Shown piece after piece: positions 19,137-29,759 of a stretch of 64,000 bases of DNA (position 1 is its first letter; each line of letters starts with the position of its first letter). A program made the position numbers and the translations under genes. This DNA comes from Poa pratensis (taxonomy: Eukaryota; Streptophyta; Magnoliopsida; Poales; Poaceae): assembly GCA_947311845.1 (NCBI GenBank), contig CAMZMU010000049.1, forward strand, positions 6,223,597-6,287,596. The letters are read 5' to 3'. The notes beneath the pieces were generated by a model. The model did no database searches and was not told the DNA's origin. It saw only the letters and a list, made by a program, of their open reading frames with translations.

Positions 19137-22100
19137 GAAACTGTGGGGCAAAAGCTTTGCCCCTTATATTAATTAAGAAGAAGCTTGCAAGAGCAAGTTT
19201 GTGACGAACCACCCAACAAATACAAAGCGAATTACTCTCGCGGTATCAAAATGCCCAAACACTTGGCACCCGCGAGCACCCAAATGCGAGCCTCCTTCTT
19301 AATTCTATCTAAGACAACAAATGAAGGCGCGCTCTTATTATGGAAAACTCTTGCGTTTCGTTCGTTCCAAAGCTCCCAAGTGGCTAGCAAGGTGAGCGAG
19401 GCGATGGCTTTCCGGTTTGGAGGAGTGATAGTCATTGCGAGCCACCACTCGTTGAAGTTGAGGTTTCCCCAAGCCGCCGTGTCAACATTGTGCAAGCCAA
19501 GCCAACCTTTGATGAGGTCCCAAATCCTTCTAGTAAAGCGACAATGCACGAAGAGGTGCGTGGTGGACTCCGTGACTTGTTTGCAAAAAGGCACATCCCA
19601 CAATTTGGCCATCCCCGCCTTGCCAAGCGATCCGCCGTCCAAATCCTATTTTGGTTTGCAAGCCAAGCGAAGAACTTGGTCTTGGGAGGGGCCCAAGGTT
19701 TCCAAACCGAAGTGAACATGGAGGAGGCGATTGTTCCCATGAATTGCATCTTGTAGGCCGACTTAGCCGTGTATTCTCCATTTTCCGTGAGCTTCCAAGT
19801 GATGGCGTCATCCACGTTGGCGTTGAGGTGTATGTCGGAGAGCAAAATCCAAAGCTCCACGAATTGCTCAAAGTGGGCTACGGAGAAGTCCTCATCGAGG
19901 CGCACCTTGCCAACCCAACTTGAGTCAAGCATTGCGAGACCGATCGTACATTTTTTCTTGCTAGAGCACTCAAAGACTAGCGGTGCAATATCACGTGGCT
20001 TCCTACCCTCCAACCAAGGGGCATGCCAAAAAGGTGTCTTGAGGCCATTTCCAACGGTAATCTTAGTTGCGGAATAGAACAAGTCCATATCATCTCTTGT
20101 GCAAGGGTTTCCACTTCCCACCCAAATTTTGGAGGGGTCCTTCCATTCAAGCCATGGCCACCGAAGCCTCAAGGCCGAAGCAAACTTTTCCATGTGTAGG
20201 ATGCCGAGCCCACCAAGCTCCTTGGGGCGTCAAACAAGGTCCCAATTAACTTTGCACTTAGCCCCCGTTGTAGTATCCTTAGCCGACCAAAGGAAAGCGC
20301 GTTGTAGCTTCTTCAAGAATAGCATAGTACCGGGCGGGATAACAAGCGGTGTCAAGTAGTAAATTGCTTGGGAGGCAATAACCGATTTGACAATTTCCGC
20401 TCTACCGGCCGTGGTAATGTATCTCCCATTCCAAGTCGGAAGCTTTCCGGCACACTTGTCCTCGAGGTGTTGGAAATCCGAGCGCTTTAGCCGCCAAATA
20501 GAAAGGGGTAGCCCAAGGTAGCGTAATGGGAAAGTTGCCCTTGTTGCCGGAATACCCTCAAGAACCTCCTCAAGGTTGACCGCGCTACACCTTATTGGAA
20601 CCACGGAGCTCTTGTCAAAGTTTGTGCATAGGCCGGTGACCTCGCCAAATGCGAGAAGGATGGAAGCAAAGTTTGCGATGTCCTCTTTTATGGGCGCCAC
20701 GAAGACCGCCGCATCATCGGCGTAGAGCGAGGTCCGCAAAATGGTCCCTCTCCCCCGAAGCTTGTGGAGGAGACCTTCTCTAGTGGCAATCTCCAAGATT
20801 TGTGTGATGGGGTCAATTGCCAACACGAAGAGGAGAGGGGAAAGCGGATCCCCTTGCCTAAGACCACGGCCATGGTTGATGTGAGGGCCGGCTACACCAT
20901 TGAGTAACACACGTGAGGTGGCGGTGGAGAGTAAGGCGGCAATCCAACCCCGGAACCGGCTAGGGAACCCCCGTCGTTGGAGGAGATCCAAGATGAACTC
21001 CCAACGAATGGAGTCAAAGGCTTTCCGGATGTCAAGCTTAAAGAGGAGCGCCGGGATCTTGTTCTTGTGGAAACGCTTTGCAAGATTTTTGACGTAGAGG
21101 AAGTTGTCGTGGATGCTTCTCTTTTTTATGAAGACGCTTTGGGCGTTGGAGACTAGCTCATTCATGAGCGGCGCAAGACGGAGAGCAAGCACTTTGGCTA
21201 TGATTTTTGCAATGGCATGGATGAGGCTAATTGGCCGGAAGTCGGCCACCTCCTCTGCACCTTCTTTCTTTGGCACAAGGGCAATGTTTGCGGAGTTTAG
21301 CCAATGGAAGTTCTCGGCATGGAGGTTTCCAAAAAGGTGTATCACCCTCATGACGTCAATCTTGATAGTATCCCAACATTTCTTGAAGAAAACCCCCGTG
21401 AAACCGTCGGGACCCGGAGCCTTGTCGGATGGCATTTGGTTGATAGCGTTCTTCACCTCCTCTTCGGTGAAGGGGTCTCCAAGGCTCTCTAAATTAGTTT
21501 CCTCAAAGTGCATTCCCTCCCAATTAAGATCCCGAGTGCTAGCCTCGCCACGGCCAAGCATCGAAGTGAAATGGTCCTTCACGATTCCTTCCTTGGCCGC
21601 ATGGTCGGTGACCCAACCGTTGTTAAGCTTGAGCCGGTGAATGTGATTTTTCCTTCTCCGGGAGTTGATTCTCATGTGGAAGAATTTTGTGTTGGCATCA
21701 CCCTCTTTAACGTTCGTAATCCGGGAGCATTGCTTCTTTCTAGCTCTCTCAACCACGGCCAAAGCGACCACCTTCCTCTTAAGCCGGTCTCTAAGGTCAC
21801 GCTCGCTTGCCGAGAGCGTCCTTCTTTCTTGGGCCAAGTCAAAGTGAAGGATGACAAGGAGTGCGACATGCACAAGCACCTTGGTGTTGGGGAAGAGACC
21901 CCGGCTCCACCTTGATAATCTTATGCCCGTGGTGCGCATCTTGTGGAAAAGGACTTGACAAGGTTCCGTGTGGGTTGTTGGCTCATTCCACGCATGTTGC
22001 ACCACCTCGAAGAAGCCGGGAAGGCGAGTCCAAAAGTTCTCAAACTTGAAGGTTCTTGGCCGGCGAGGGCCACGGTCATCGGCAAGCATGAGGGGGCAAT

Positions 22101-22998
22101 GGTCCGACAAGGAGGAGGAGAGGGCATGGAGCACATGCGTGTCAAAGCGGAGGTCCCATTCGGAGTTGCAATAGAACGCGTCGAGCTTGCAAAGAGTTGG
22201 GGTTGCTCTCCCATTGCTCCAAGTGAAACGCCGGTTTTGGAGGTGGATTTCTTTGAGCTCACAAGTTTGGAGGGCGGCCCGGAAGCGGTTAATTCTTCGC
22301 CGGTTGATGTTGCGGTTGTTCTTGTCTTGGGCGCGTCTAATTTGGTTGAAGTCGCCAAGGACCAACCAACGGACACCGGAAGGTGGCTTTAGGTTGACAA
22401 GCTCCGCGAAGAAATCATCCTTACGGTTAGAAGCCGTAGGTCCATAAACGGAGGTGATCATGAAGTCTCCCTCTTCTTCGGAGTTTAGCGTATGGACGGT
22501 GGCCGAGAGACAAAACTCGGTGGTGGAGATGTTATTGATTTGCACCACCGAGTCATCCCATAAGAGTAGCATCCCTCCTCTCGTACCCGTGGCGGGCTTC
22601 ACGGCAAAGCTCTTAAGACGGTTCCCCCCGATGTAGCAAGCGTCGTAAGCAGAAACGGTCTCAAGTTTAGTCTCTTGGAGGCAAACAATGTGGCACGTCG
22701 AGGCAGCAAGTGTTTCATGCACTGCATCTTGACGATCAGTGTCGTTCAAACCCCTCACATTCCAGTCTAGCACATTTGGGAGTTGATCAAACATTAAACA
22801 CAAACAGGACCCAGATTTTCAGACCAAACGAACTACAGGCAGAGTAGCCAAAACAACAGCGCCAAATGACAAGTTCTCGAAGCTGGTACATGCACCGGCA
22901 AGCAAGAACGGCACTGATGATCCCAACCCAGCAGATGGGCATGCTGGTAACAGTTGTTGACAATTTTTTCTATAAACTTGATCAAACTTTACATGGTT
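19137..22998 (-). mobile_element. L1-type LINE, 5' truncated, with 12-bp target duplication
   Basis: TACCCATATATT occurs at 19125-19136 and at 22999-23010 and brackets the element. The 3' end (left, minus strand) closes with a GGGGCAAAGCTTTTGCCCC palindrome and only a short tail. The body is ORF2 with endonuclease, RT and C-terminal zinc-knuckle domains; no ORF1 precedes it. The 5' end carries a 47-bp copy of the adjoining MITE sequence. Confidence 0.85.
19240..22803 (-). pseudogene. LINE ORF2: AP-endonuclease, reverse transcriptase, zf-RVT
   Basis: The frame is open from at least 22803 to 20230. It contains the endonuclease motifs WNVRGLND (residues 14-21), QETK (43-46), GDFN and SDHCPL, then RT motifs KAPGPDGF, FRPISLI, FKLDIRKAFDS, GLRQGDPLSPLLF and YADD (about 694-697). 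It hits a TGA at about 20230, directly before RPKELGGLG, which plainly continues the protein. A second break near 19578 is one missing T in a T run: the CGMCLF frame has to shift to reach FCKQVTESTTHLFVHC, the zf-RVT-like C-terminus. The protein would nick DNA and copy its RNA in the nucleus. As written it is inactive. The true N-terminus is lost to truncation. Confidence 0.9.
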
Positions 22999-23063
22999 TA
23001 CCCATATATTATTATAGTTGTTGACAATTTTTTCTATAAACTTGATCAAACTTTACATGGTTT
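22953..23063. repeat. 47-bp direct repeat at the LINE 5' junction, 64-bp offset
   Basis: The segment starting GTTGTTGACAATTTTTTCTA occurs at 22953 and 23017. One copy is inside the LINE boundary and one is in the MITE outside, separated by the target duplication. This is what a template jump onto flanking DNA during LINE integration would leave. Confidence 0.75.
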
Positions 23064-23114
23064 GACTTTTAGAAGAAAAACAATTATGCCTTACTTTTAG
23101 GAATGGATAGAGTA

Positions 23115-24388
23115 TGTTTTTTCTTCAGGTTTCAACAATTTACAAGACAGTCTCTAAAAACAATTTACAAGACAGGGATGCTGCCTTACAGAAGCCACAC
23201 CGAGTCCCAGCTCCAAGGTGGCCGTTTTATTTGAAAAAAAAATTAGAAAATTTTGAAATCGTCATTTATAAGTTTCAAGAAATTCTAAACAAAAGTCATA
23301 TGTGTGGATAATGTTGAACTCTACCAGCGTGCGAACTCTCAGTTTTAAAGTCATCGTATTCAAGCCTACACAAAAATGACAAATTTTCAAGTTTGAAAAA
23401 TGTGCACCATTTAGCACACCCGGATGCACACATTTTTCATTAACCTCAGCCTAAAATGCAACAATTTATATTTGGTTTATCACACACCAGTGGAGTTCGT
23501 CATTATCTACATTTAGGGTTTTTTCCCATTTAAAAAAATTTAAATTCCATTTTCAATATTTTCAAAAAATAAACTCCCTGGAGTTCGGGAGCCATTTGTC
23601 CGCTCTATGCTGCCTTCGTCGTTTACCTTTATACTGGCACTTGTGTTACTGAATTAATACAGCATCAGGTACAAAGCTAGGTAGCACTAACACAGCCTTG
23701 CAGGTACAAAAAAGTAAGCTGACCGCTTTATGCCTGGCTTGGGCATGAGATCGATCTGATGAGATAAACCTTTCTTTCCGAGGCAAAGTGCCGTGCAGCG
23801 CAGCGCAGAGCACGCAGGAATCGATCAATACAATTGCCTAACCGGCCTCGAGATAGATCCAGCGTCCACACGTCTCATCTTATCTCATATTCTTATCCCG
23901 GTTTGCTTTCCAGCTCGATAGACCTCTTCTCAGGACGTATGATGTACGGCGGCAAACCAATTTATTGCCTTAAAAAGTGAGGTAGCTAGCCTTTGAAATG
24001 TCACGAGCAAATTAGCAAAGGTATATATGTTGTCCAGCTAATATAGTTTGGCTGCATTTGGTGCATTAACAGCACCGCCGGCCTTTTTATTCCGAAGGTT
24101 GAAGACGTCAATAGAACTAGAAGGATACCCCGCGTGTTGCAGCGGGTATCTCTTAATAAATTTAATAAAACACATGAAACCTGATGCAAGATTTAGTTAA
24201 TCATGGCAGTCAAGAGGCTATAAAATTTAGACATCAAATATATGTTTGGTTTATAATTTAAATATTGTTATGGTTTAGAGGTGCATCTGATTAATATAGA
24301 TAAGACTATGTCAACATGTTGAAGAAACGGATGTTGTGGATGGCTTGCATGAACAGGGCATGCCCATTGCCGCATAATATTTTTACAA
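23115..24388. other. no gene recognised; diverged copy of a segment at 39.1 kb
   Basis: No coding frame is convincing. The part 23695-24110 aligns in patches with 39105-39612, for example CCGCTTTATGCCTGG, CCTTTCTTTCCGAGGCAAAG and GCACCGCCGGCCTT. A short hairpin GATACCCCGC...AGCGGGTATC lies at 24124-24150. The rest is AT-rich. Confidence 0.5.
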
Positions 24389-25145
24389 ACTTTTTGAGTG
24401 AATACATTTAAAAGAGTTCACAATTTCGAATAACAGCTATATGACTTTCATTCTTGCAAAATAATTGGCAAAAAGTTCATGGGCGAAACTAATTCCAGTG
24501 TTCTATTTACACATTTTTTACTTGTGTAAATACATAGAGACATGGTGTGATCTTATCATTCGAACATAAAAAATGATGTGGACAATTTGAAGGGTTAAAA
24601 AAAGATGATGTGGATGCTTGCATGTAGAGATAGGAAATAATTAATAAATGTTAGTGGAATGACAGGGACAATTGATTGGCTAAAAGAGCAAGTGATGTGG
24701 ATAGCTTGCATGTGGAGATAGAAAAATATTAATTGCACTTAGTAGGGTTTTGCTTTATAAGAAGTAACTTTTTGAGTGAATACATTTTTAGAAGAGTCCA
24801 CAATTTCGAATAACAGCTATATGACTTTCATTCTTGCAAAATAATTGGCAAAAAGTTCACGGGCGAAACTAATTCTAGTGTTCTATTTGTAGATTATTTA
24901 CTTGTGTAAATCCATAGAGACATGGTGTGATCTTATCATTCGAACATAAAAAATGATGTGAACAATTTAAAGGGTTAAAAAATATGATGTGGATGCTTGC
25001 ATGTAGAGATAGGAAATAATTAATGAATGTTAGTGGGATGACATGGACAACTGATTGGCTAAAAGAGCAAGTGATATGGATAGCTTGCATGTGGAGATAG
25101 AAAAATATTAATTGCACTTAGTGGGGTTTTACTTTATAAGAAGTA
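24389..25145. repeat. tandem duplication of about 379 bp
   Basis: ACTTTTTGAGTGAATACATT starts at 24389 and again at 24767. Both copies end in CTTTATAAGAAGTA (24766 and 25145) and differ by scattered substitutions. There is no coding frame and there are no LTR-like ends. It is probably a local duplication in non-coding DNA. Confidence 0.9.
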
Positions 25146-25438
25146 TAGATTACTAAGATACTATGTACAAGATTTAGTTTTGTTTAAAAGGTAAAAAATA
25201 ATACAATTAATTAACCAGGTAAAAATGGTAAGAACAATGGATGGCGTATGCTCGGCCAGAAGACACACTCATAATTTGGGTACATTTTAAATCCTTTAGT
25301 TGTTGCAAGTTTAGCCCCAAAGCCCCAAATAGTCTTACAACAGAACATAATAGACCGAGGCAAAATGATTGTTTAAAGAAAATAACGCGTGTGAGGCCTT
25401 CCCATGCAAGTCCTAGTAGGAAAATCCTATTGACCAGC
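25146..25438. other. no feature recognised
   Basis: AT-rich sequence between the tandem duplication and the LTR-like segment. Nothing is supported here. Confidence 0.4.
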
Positions 25439-25832
25439 TGAAAGTGCATGTGCCCTCATGTGTGATTTTGTTATTAATGACAATCGCTATGAACTAATAT
25501 TTGTATTGAGATATCTTTATAGATCTTGTCCATGAAGAAGATTGGAGTTCATGTGTTGGACTCTAGAAAATTATATGATGACCAAGGTTCTATCCAATGG
25601 GTTTATACGAAGAATGGTCATCTAGAGTTGAGCTTATTGCAAGCATGACTTGGAAAAGAAGATTGAGTGAACATTCATGTTTATCTCCAAGCCATCATCT
25701 ATATCAAGAGAAGAAGATGAAGTGCAAGTGGATACATGAAGACAGAGCTAAGCGAGGCTCTCCCATAATGGTGTATGGGGGAGTATTTGGAGAAGTCTTC
25801 ATCAAGCATGCACTACTAGGAAATTGCCTTTC

Positions 25833-26051
25833 TGTGGATCACATTTCTGTGGCGCACCAGGCTACATGCGCCACAGAAAGTCACATTCTGTGGCGCACCA
25901 GGCCACATGCGCCACAGAAATGTCACTTTCTGTGGCGCACCTTGCCATGTCCTTTCTGTGGCGCACCTTGCCATGTGCGCCACAGAATGTCTGTGGCGCA
26001 CCAACCTCCATAATGTGTTCTGTGGCGCATGGAGGTTGGTGCGCCACAGAA
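25833..26051. repeat. left subterminal repeats of the outer CACTA
   Basis: Alternating CTGTGGCGCACC and GCGCCACAGAA copies form several hairpins, for example around GGCTACATG and GGCCACATG spacers. The same motif fills 33859-34048 at the other end. Confidence 0.85.
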
Positions 26052-26894
26052 AAAAAAATTCCCACTACAAGAAATATGCTATGCCATGACCCTCAATATT
26101 GGTCACTGAATGGTCACGTATTTTAATTTGTGACCTTTTTGTGACCAAAAACACTTGGTCACGTTATGAGCGTCACTAACGATCCAATATGACCTTTTTT
26201 TTGGATTGGTCATACACCTCTATGACCAAGAGAAAAGGTCACAGATTTTATGACCAATTTTTTGGTCACTGGCAATCTGGCCACGCCACGTCAAATCCAA
26301 CGTGGCAAAACTGACGTGGCAAATTTGTGACCAAATGAAATGGTCATATATCAGAATCAGCCCAGTCCAGTTCACCATTCTAGATGGGCCAAGCCCAATA
26401 ATTCAGACAATTTAATGTTTTTTCCTGTCAATATTGGACGGCAACATGGGCCAAACCCAACAATTTGGCCTTTTTATTTTCTGGGCCTGCCAAACAAATT
26501 AACCATTTTATTTTCTGGGCCGTGGATATTTAATTTATATTCTATTGATTTTATATTTTCAGCTATTATAATTTGGATCTGGTCCCACTAGTCAGATTGG
26601 CCCACTGGTCATGTTGATCTCATAAATTGGACCCACGCGTCAGAAACAACCAAATTTGGTAGCTAATTTTCAGAAATGACTCACTGATCAGGTTTCCATT
26701 TCACATCTTTTCAAATCATCACTTAAATGATCAATATTTAAAAGACAACAGAGATAACACATGAAATTCGTCAAATAACACAAAATTAGTCTATTACAAT
26801 CTATTACAACCCAGATATATTACAACACAGAAATATGCTTCACTTTGCTGAGTAGGGCTTCACGGCTTCGCACTTGGCCTAATGGCTTCACACT

Positions 26895-29235
26895 TCTATC
26901 TTAGGCCTGGAGTTCCTGTAAAAAAGGAACAACCACATTTTCAAGTAAGAGCTGTAAATAAATCAATGGATATGAACAAGGATAATGACTAGGCACAAAA
27001 AACAAGTAAAATAATACATTCAAGAACTCAAAAACAAATTCTACTGTGTACTGTAAATAATACATCATATTGACAATGACAGTAGAATACCATATTGTAG
27101 AATGACATGCTTACAAAACATTAAAGAATAGGACATCACTTGTTGAACAATCTGATATACTCTGTGTCTTCTCATTTACCAGCTCTTTCTGGCCTATAGC
27201 TGGGAGACACGCCCAGCAGCAGTTCACCATTTCATCATAATATCAGATGGAAACAAAAAAGTACTCCTAACCTTGCAATCGAAATAATGCTACTATTGTT
27301 TCAGCTAAACAGTGTCAGATAGAACACAAAGCTTCGCTGTACACAAAACTTACAGGTGGTACCAAAAATTTGAAACGTAGAAGTTGATATAAATGCCAGG
27401 TTCACAGCTCAATATCCCATGCAATATATCAAACTTAATTATGGTTTATCAGGGTAGTCTAGCTCCCATATCAGCTTTAGAAATAAGCAACTTCAAAGAA
27501 AAAGGCAGAGGCACAAAAATCTAACCTGGTTGATCATTGCAGCGGAGCGATAGAGAAGCTCGCAGTCATTGCAATCAACGAGTACCTCAACCTTGGTGTT
27601 CTCAGAAAGCTGGATGGTCACACTGTCCAGCAGGTCAACATTCCTTGCCTGTTCAAAGAAAGGGAGGATCTCAGTGCATTTAATATATGACTCAAGCAAC
27701 ATATAACAAACAGGAGTGTCGCGACAGACAAATATCATACACAAGTATGCACAGATTATGATTGATATCTTGATAGCGAGAAGTCAAGAATTACTCCTTT
27801 GCATGGTAGGAGACAAGTATTATAAACAAGTATTGCATTGTATCTGTACACATATGTGCAACAGAATTGAATTGCCTATGGTACCATTAGAATCTCACCA
27901 TTACAAGGAAAATAGCAAGGTAGGTCTCAGTTCATTATGTCCCAGCCACCTCGTAAATGAGGTGTTTTCTAACTAGGATCCATGTAACCAAGTGCCACAA
28001 TCTGCCTATTCCTGAAGTAAATCTAAGCCGGAAACCTTACATTCCTGAAAGCCAAAAGTTGCCAAGCCGTTCTTGATGGTGAACGTGTTTCGGATCTCCT
28101 CCAAAGTCATGCCCTTGATCATATCAGAGGCTATGTGGCAGATCTGGTACAGGAGACACTTGAATTCGAGGTAGTTCAACGCCTGTCCAAACAAACAAAA
28201 GTAAAATGAGCAGGTGTCTTTCTTGAGACACAAAACAAGCTAGATAATAAACAGTAGCATCAGACGGCAGCCAATAGGTTATTGCATCATTGACAAGCTG
28301 AGCAAAACATACTAAAAAGGGAGAAAAGATCATACAAATGGGAACCAACAGAGGGAGAAAAGGGGTACAAAGAGGGAGACACACAGGTTCACAAGGACAT
28401 TTAATTCTATGACGAACCATGACATATTTCTCCAAAACGAACAAATTTCTTGTTTGATTGCTGCTATCCTTAGTTTGATTGCTGTCTATGCAGTTTACAA
28501 ACACAAGTATGTATTGATTTGACATATATAATTGAATCTGTATCAATTAAAATATATATTTAGTTACTCATTTATTTTGAACAAGAATTAAGCTAATTAA
28601 CCAAAGTACTTGAATAGATTTTCAAAATCTTGTCATAAGCAGGCAAATGTACAAGCATAATTAAGTCTAAAACTGTTGTAAGAAATCTTATCTAGAAGCC
28701 AGAGACTTAGCACATCTATAAATTTAATCTAACCATGATGGAAACAAATCCATGTCATTTGATCGCATCACCTCGAGATCAACACAAGGAGCAGCCGAAT
28801 CACAACCATCTACGCCTAGATATCATCCACATCAAAATTGCCCGAGATATCATCCACATCCACACGACAATTAACCACACAGCCCGCATTAGCAAACCAA
28901 TCGAGGCGCAGGGGAGCGAAGAGGGGAGATACGAAAAGCACGTACCTGTGACCGTCCAGCTTGATGTGCGCCTGGGCGTAGCGCTCGGCGGCTAGCTCCC
29001 TTGGTCGTGGGACGCCGTCGCAGACGGGGACGTGGAAGACGCCGGCAGCAGCACGCCCGGCCTTTCAGATCCGGCACGTCCACGGCCTGCCTGCCACGAC
29101 GAGGTCGAGGACGAACGTGCAGACGGAGGAGTCGGAGCCGCCCATCACTGCGGTGGAGAACTTGGTCAGCAGCAGCTCGTCGGAGGAGAGCAGCGGCAGC
29201 AGCAGGTCCGCCTCACAGTCGCGGTGGCGGCGCAT
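26895..29235 (-). pseudogene. captured gene fragments with a Skp1-like exon
   Basis: Exon-like blocks with GT/AG borders lie at 29235-28946 (GC-rich), 28182-28041, 27648-27526, and a short final one ending GAACTCCAGGCC-TAA near 26900. The 28182-28041 block encodes ALNYLEFKCLLYQICHIASD and then DMIKGMTLEEIRNTFTIKN, which matches the C-terminal F-box-binding helices of Skp1 (SCF ubiquitin ligase adaptor). The 27648-27526 block (VTIQLSENTKVEVLVDCNDC) I do not recognise. Reading frames do not join cleanly: the first block has a stop or an unrelated frame, and the Skp1-like block leaves a phase that stops in the next exon. I read this as a chimera of captured exons inside a CACTA. A transcript is possible; a Skp1 protein is not. 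Confidence 0.6.
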
Positions 29236-29759
29236 CTATAGAAACCGGCGAGGGGAGAGAAGTGGTGGGCTCTAGGGTTTCGGGGATGCGAGAGAGGAAG
29301 GGGATGGAGGCGATGCAGTGACGGGGACGCAGAGAGGAATGGGGTGGAGGCGATGCAGCGCGGAGAGGCAGCGCGTCCACGGCCTGCCTGCCGTGGGGCA
29401 GCGGTGGCGCCGTCGATCTGAATCGAGGGAGAGGGAGAGAGAATGAAGCGGGGAAGGGGTGGGTGGGTGAGTGCGGATCTGGTGAGCGGCGGCGGCGGGG
29501 GGGAAATGATTTCTAGGGTTAGGTTACGGAGGGAAGAGGAGAGGGTGCCACGCGCTGTTGTCCTTTTCTGAATCTTTGTTAGGACAAGTGAGCAAGAGCC
29601 GTTGGATCAAAAGCTATGGACGACTCAGATCAGGCTTCAGTAGGGTGATCCGTGGGCAGAGTGGCTCTGCATTCTGATTGGTTCCAAACAATGTGGCCAT
29701 TTAAAATGGTTTCTAAGTGCTAAAAACAGGGGTGCTTCGTAGTTTTCTCATAACTTTTC
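29236..29759. other. GC-rich flank of the captured exons
   Basis: Purine-rich GC-rich sequence (GGGGAGAGAAG, GAGGGAGAGGGAGAGAG) looks like the 5' untranslated and promoter part of a host gene captured with the first exon. AGCGCGTCCACGGCCTGCCTGCC at 29369 repeats a phrase from 29078, so this part is internally duplicated. No TATA box is clear. Confidence 0.35.

Larger units (their letters stand above)
18985..23112. mobile_element. Stowaway-like MITE split by a LINE insertion
   Basis: The left part (18985-19136) begins CTACCTCTGTTCTAAAGG and the right part (22999-23112) ends CCTTACTTTTAGGAATGGATAGAG, roughly an inverted match. Internal GTTTGACC / GATCAAAC segments are typical of this MITE group. 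TA occurs at both outer edges (18983-18984 and 23113-23114). Without the LINE it is about 250 bp. Confidence 0.65.

Noticed and set aside
28041..28182. An intact SKP1 gene
   Set aside because: Only the C-terminal helices are recognisable, no N-terminal BTB-like part is present, and splice phases lead to a stop.
28735..29083. Plus-strand gene in the GC-rich block at 29 kb
   Set aside because: Splice borders and the Skp1-like exon support the minus strand; plus-strand frames are Arg-rich shadows.
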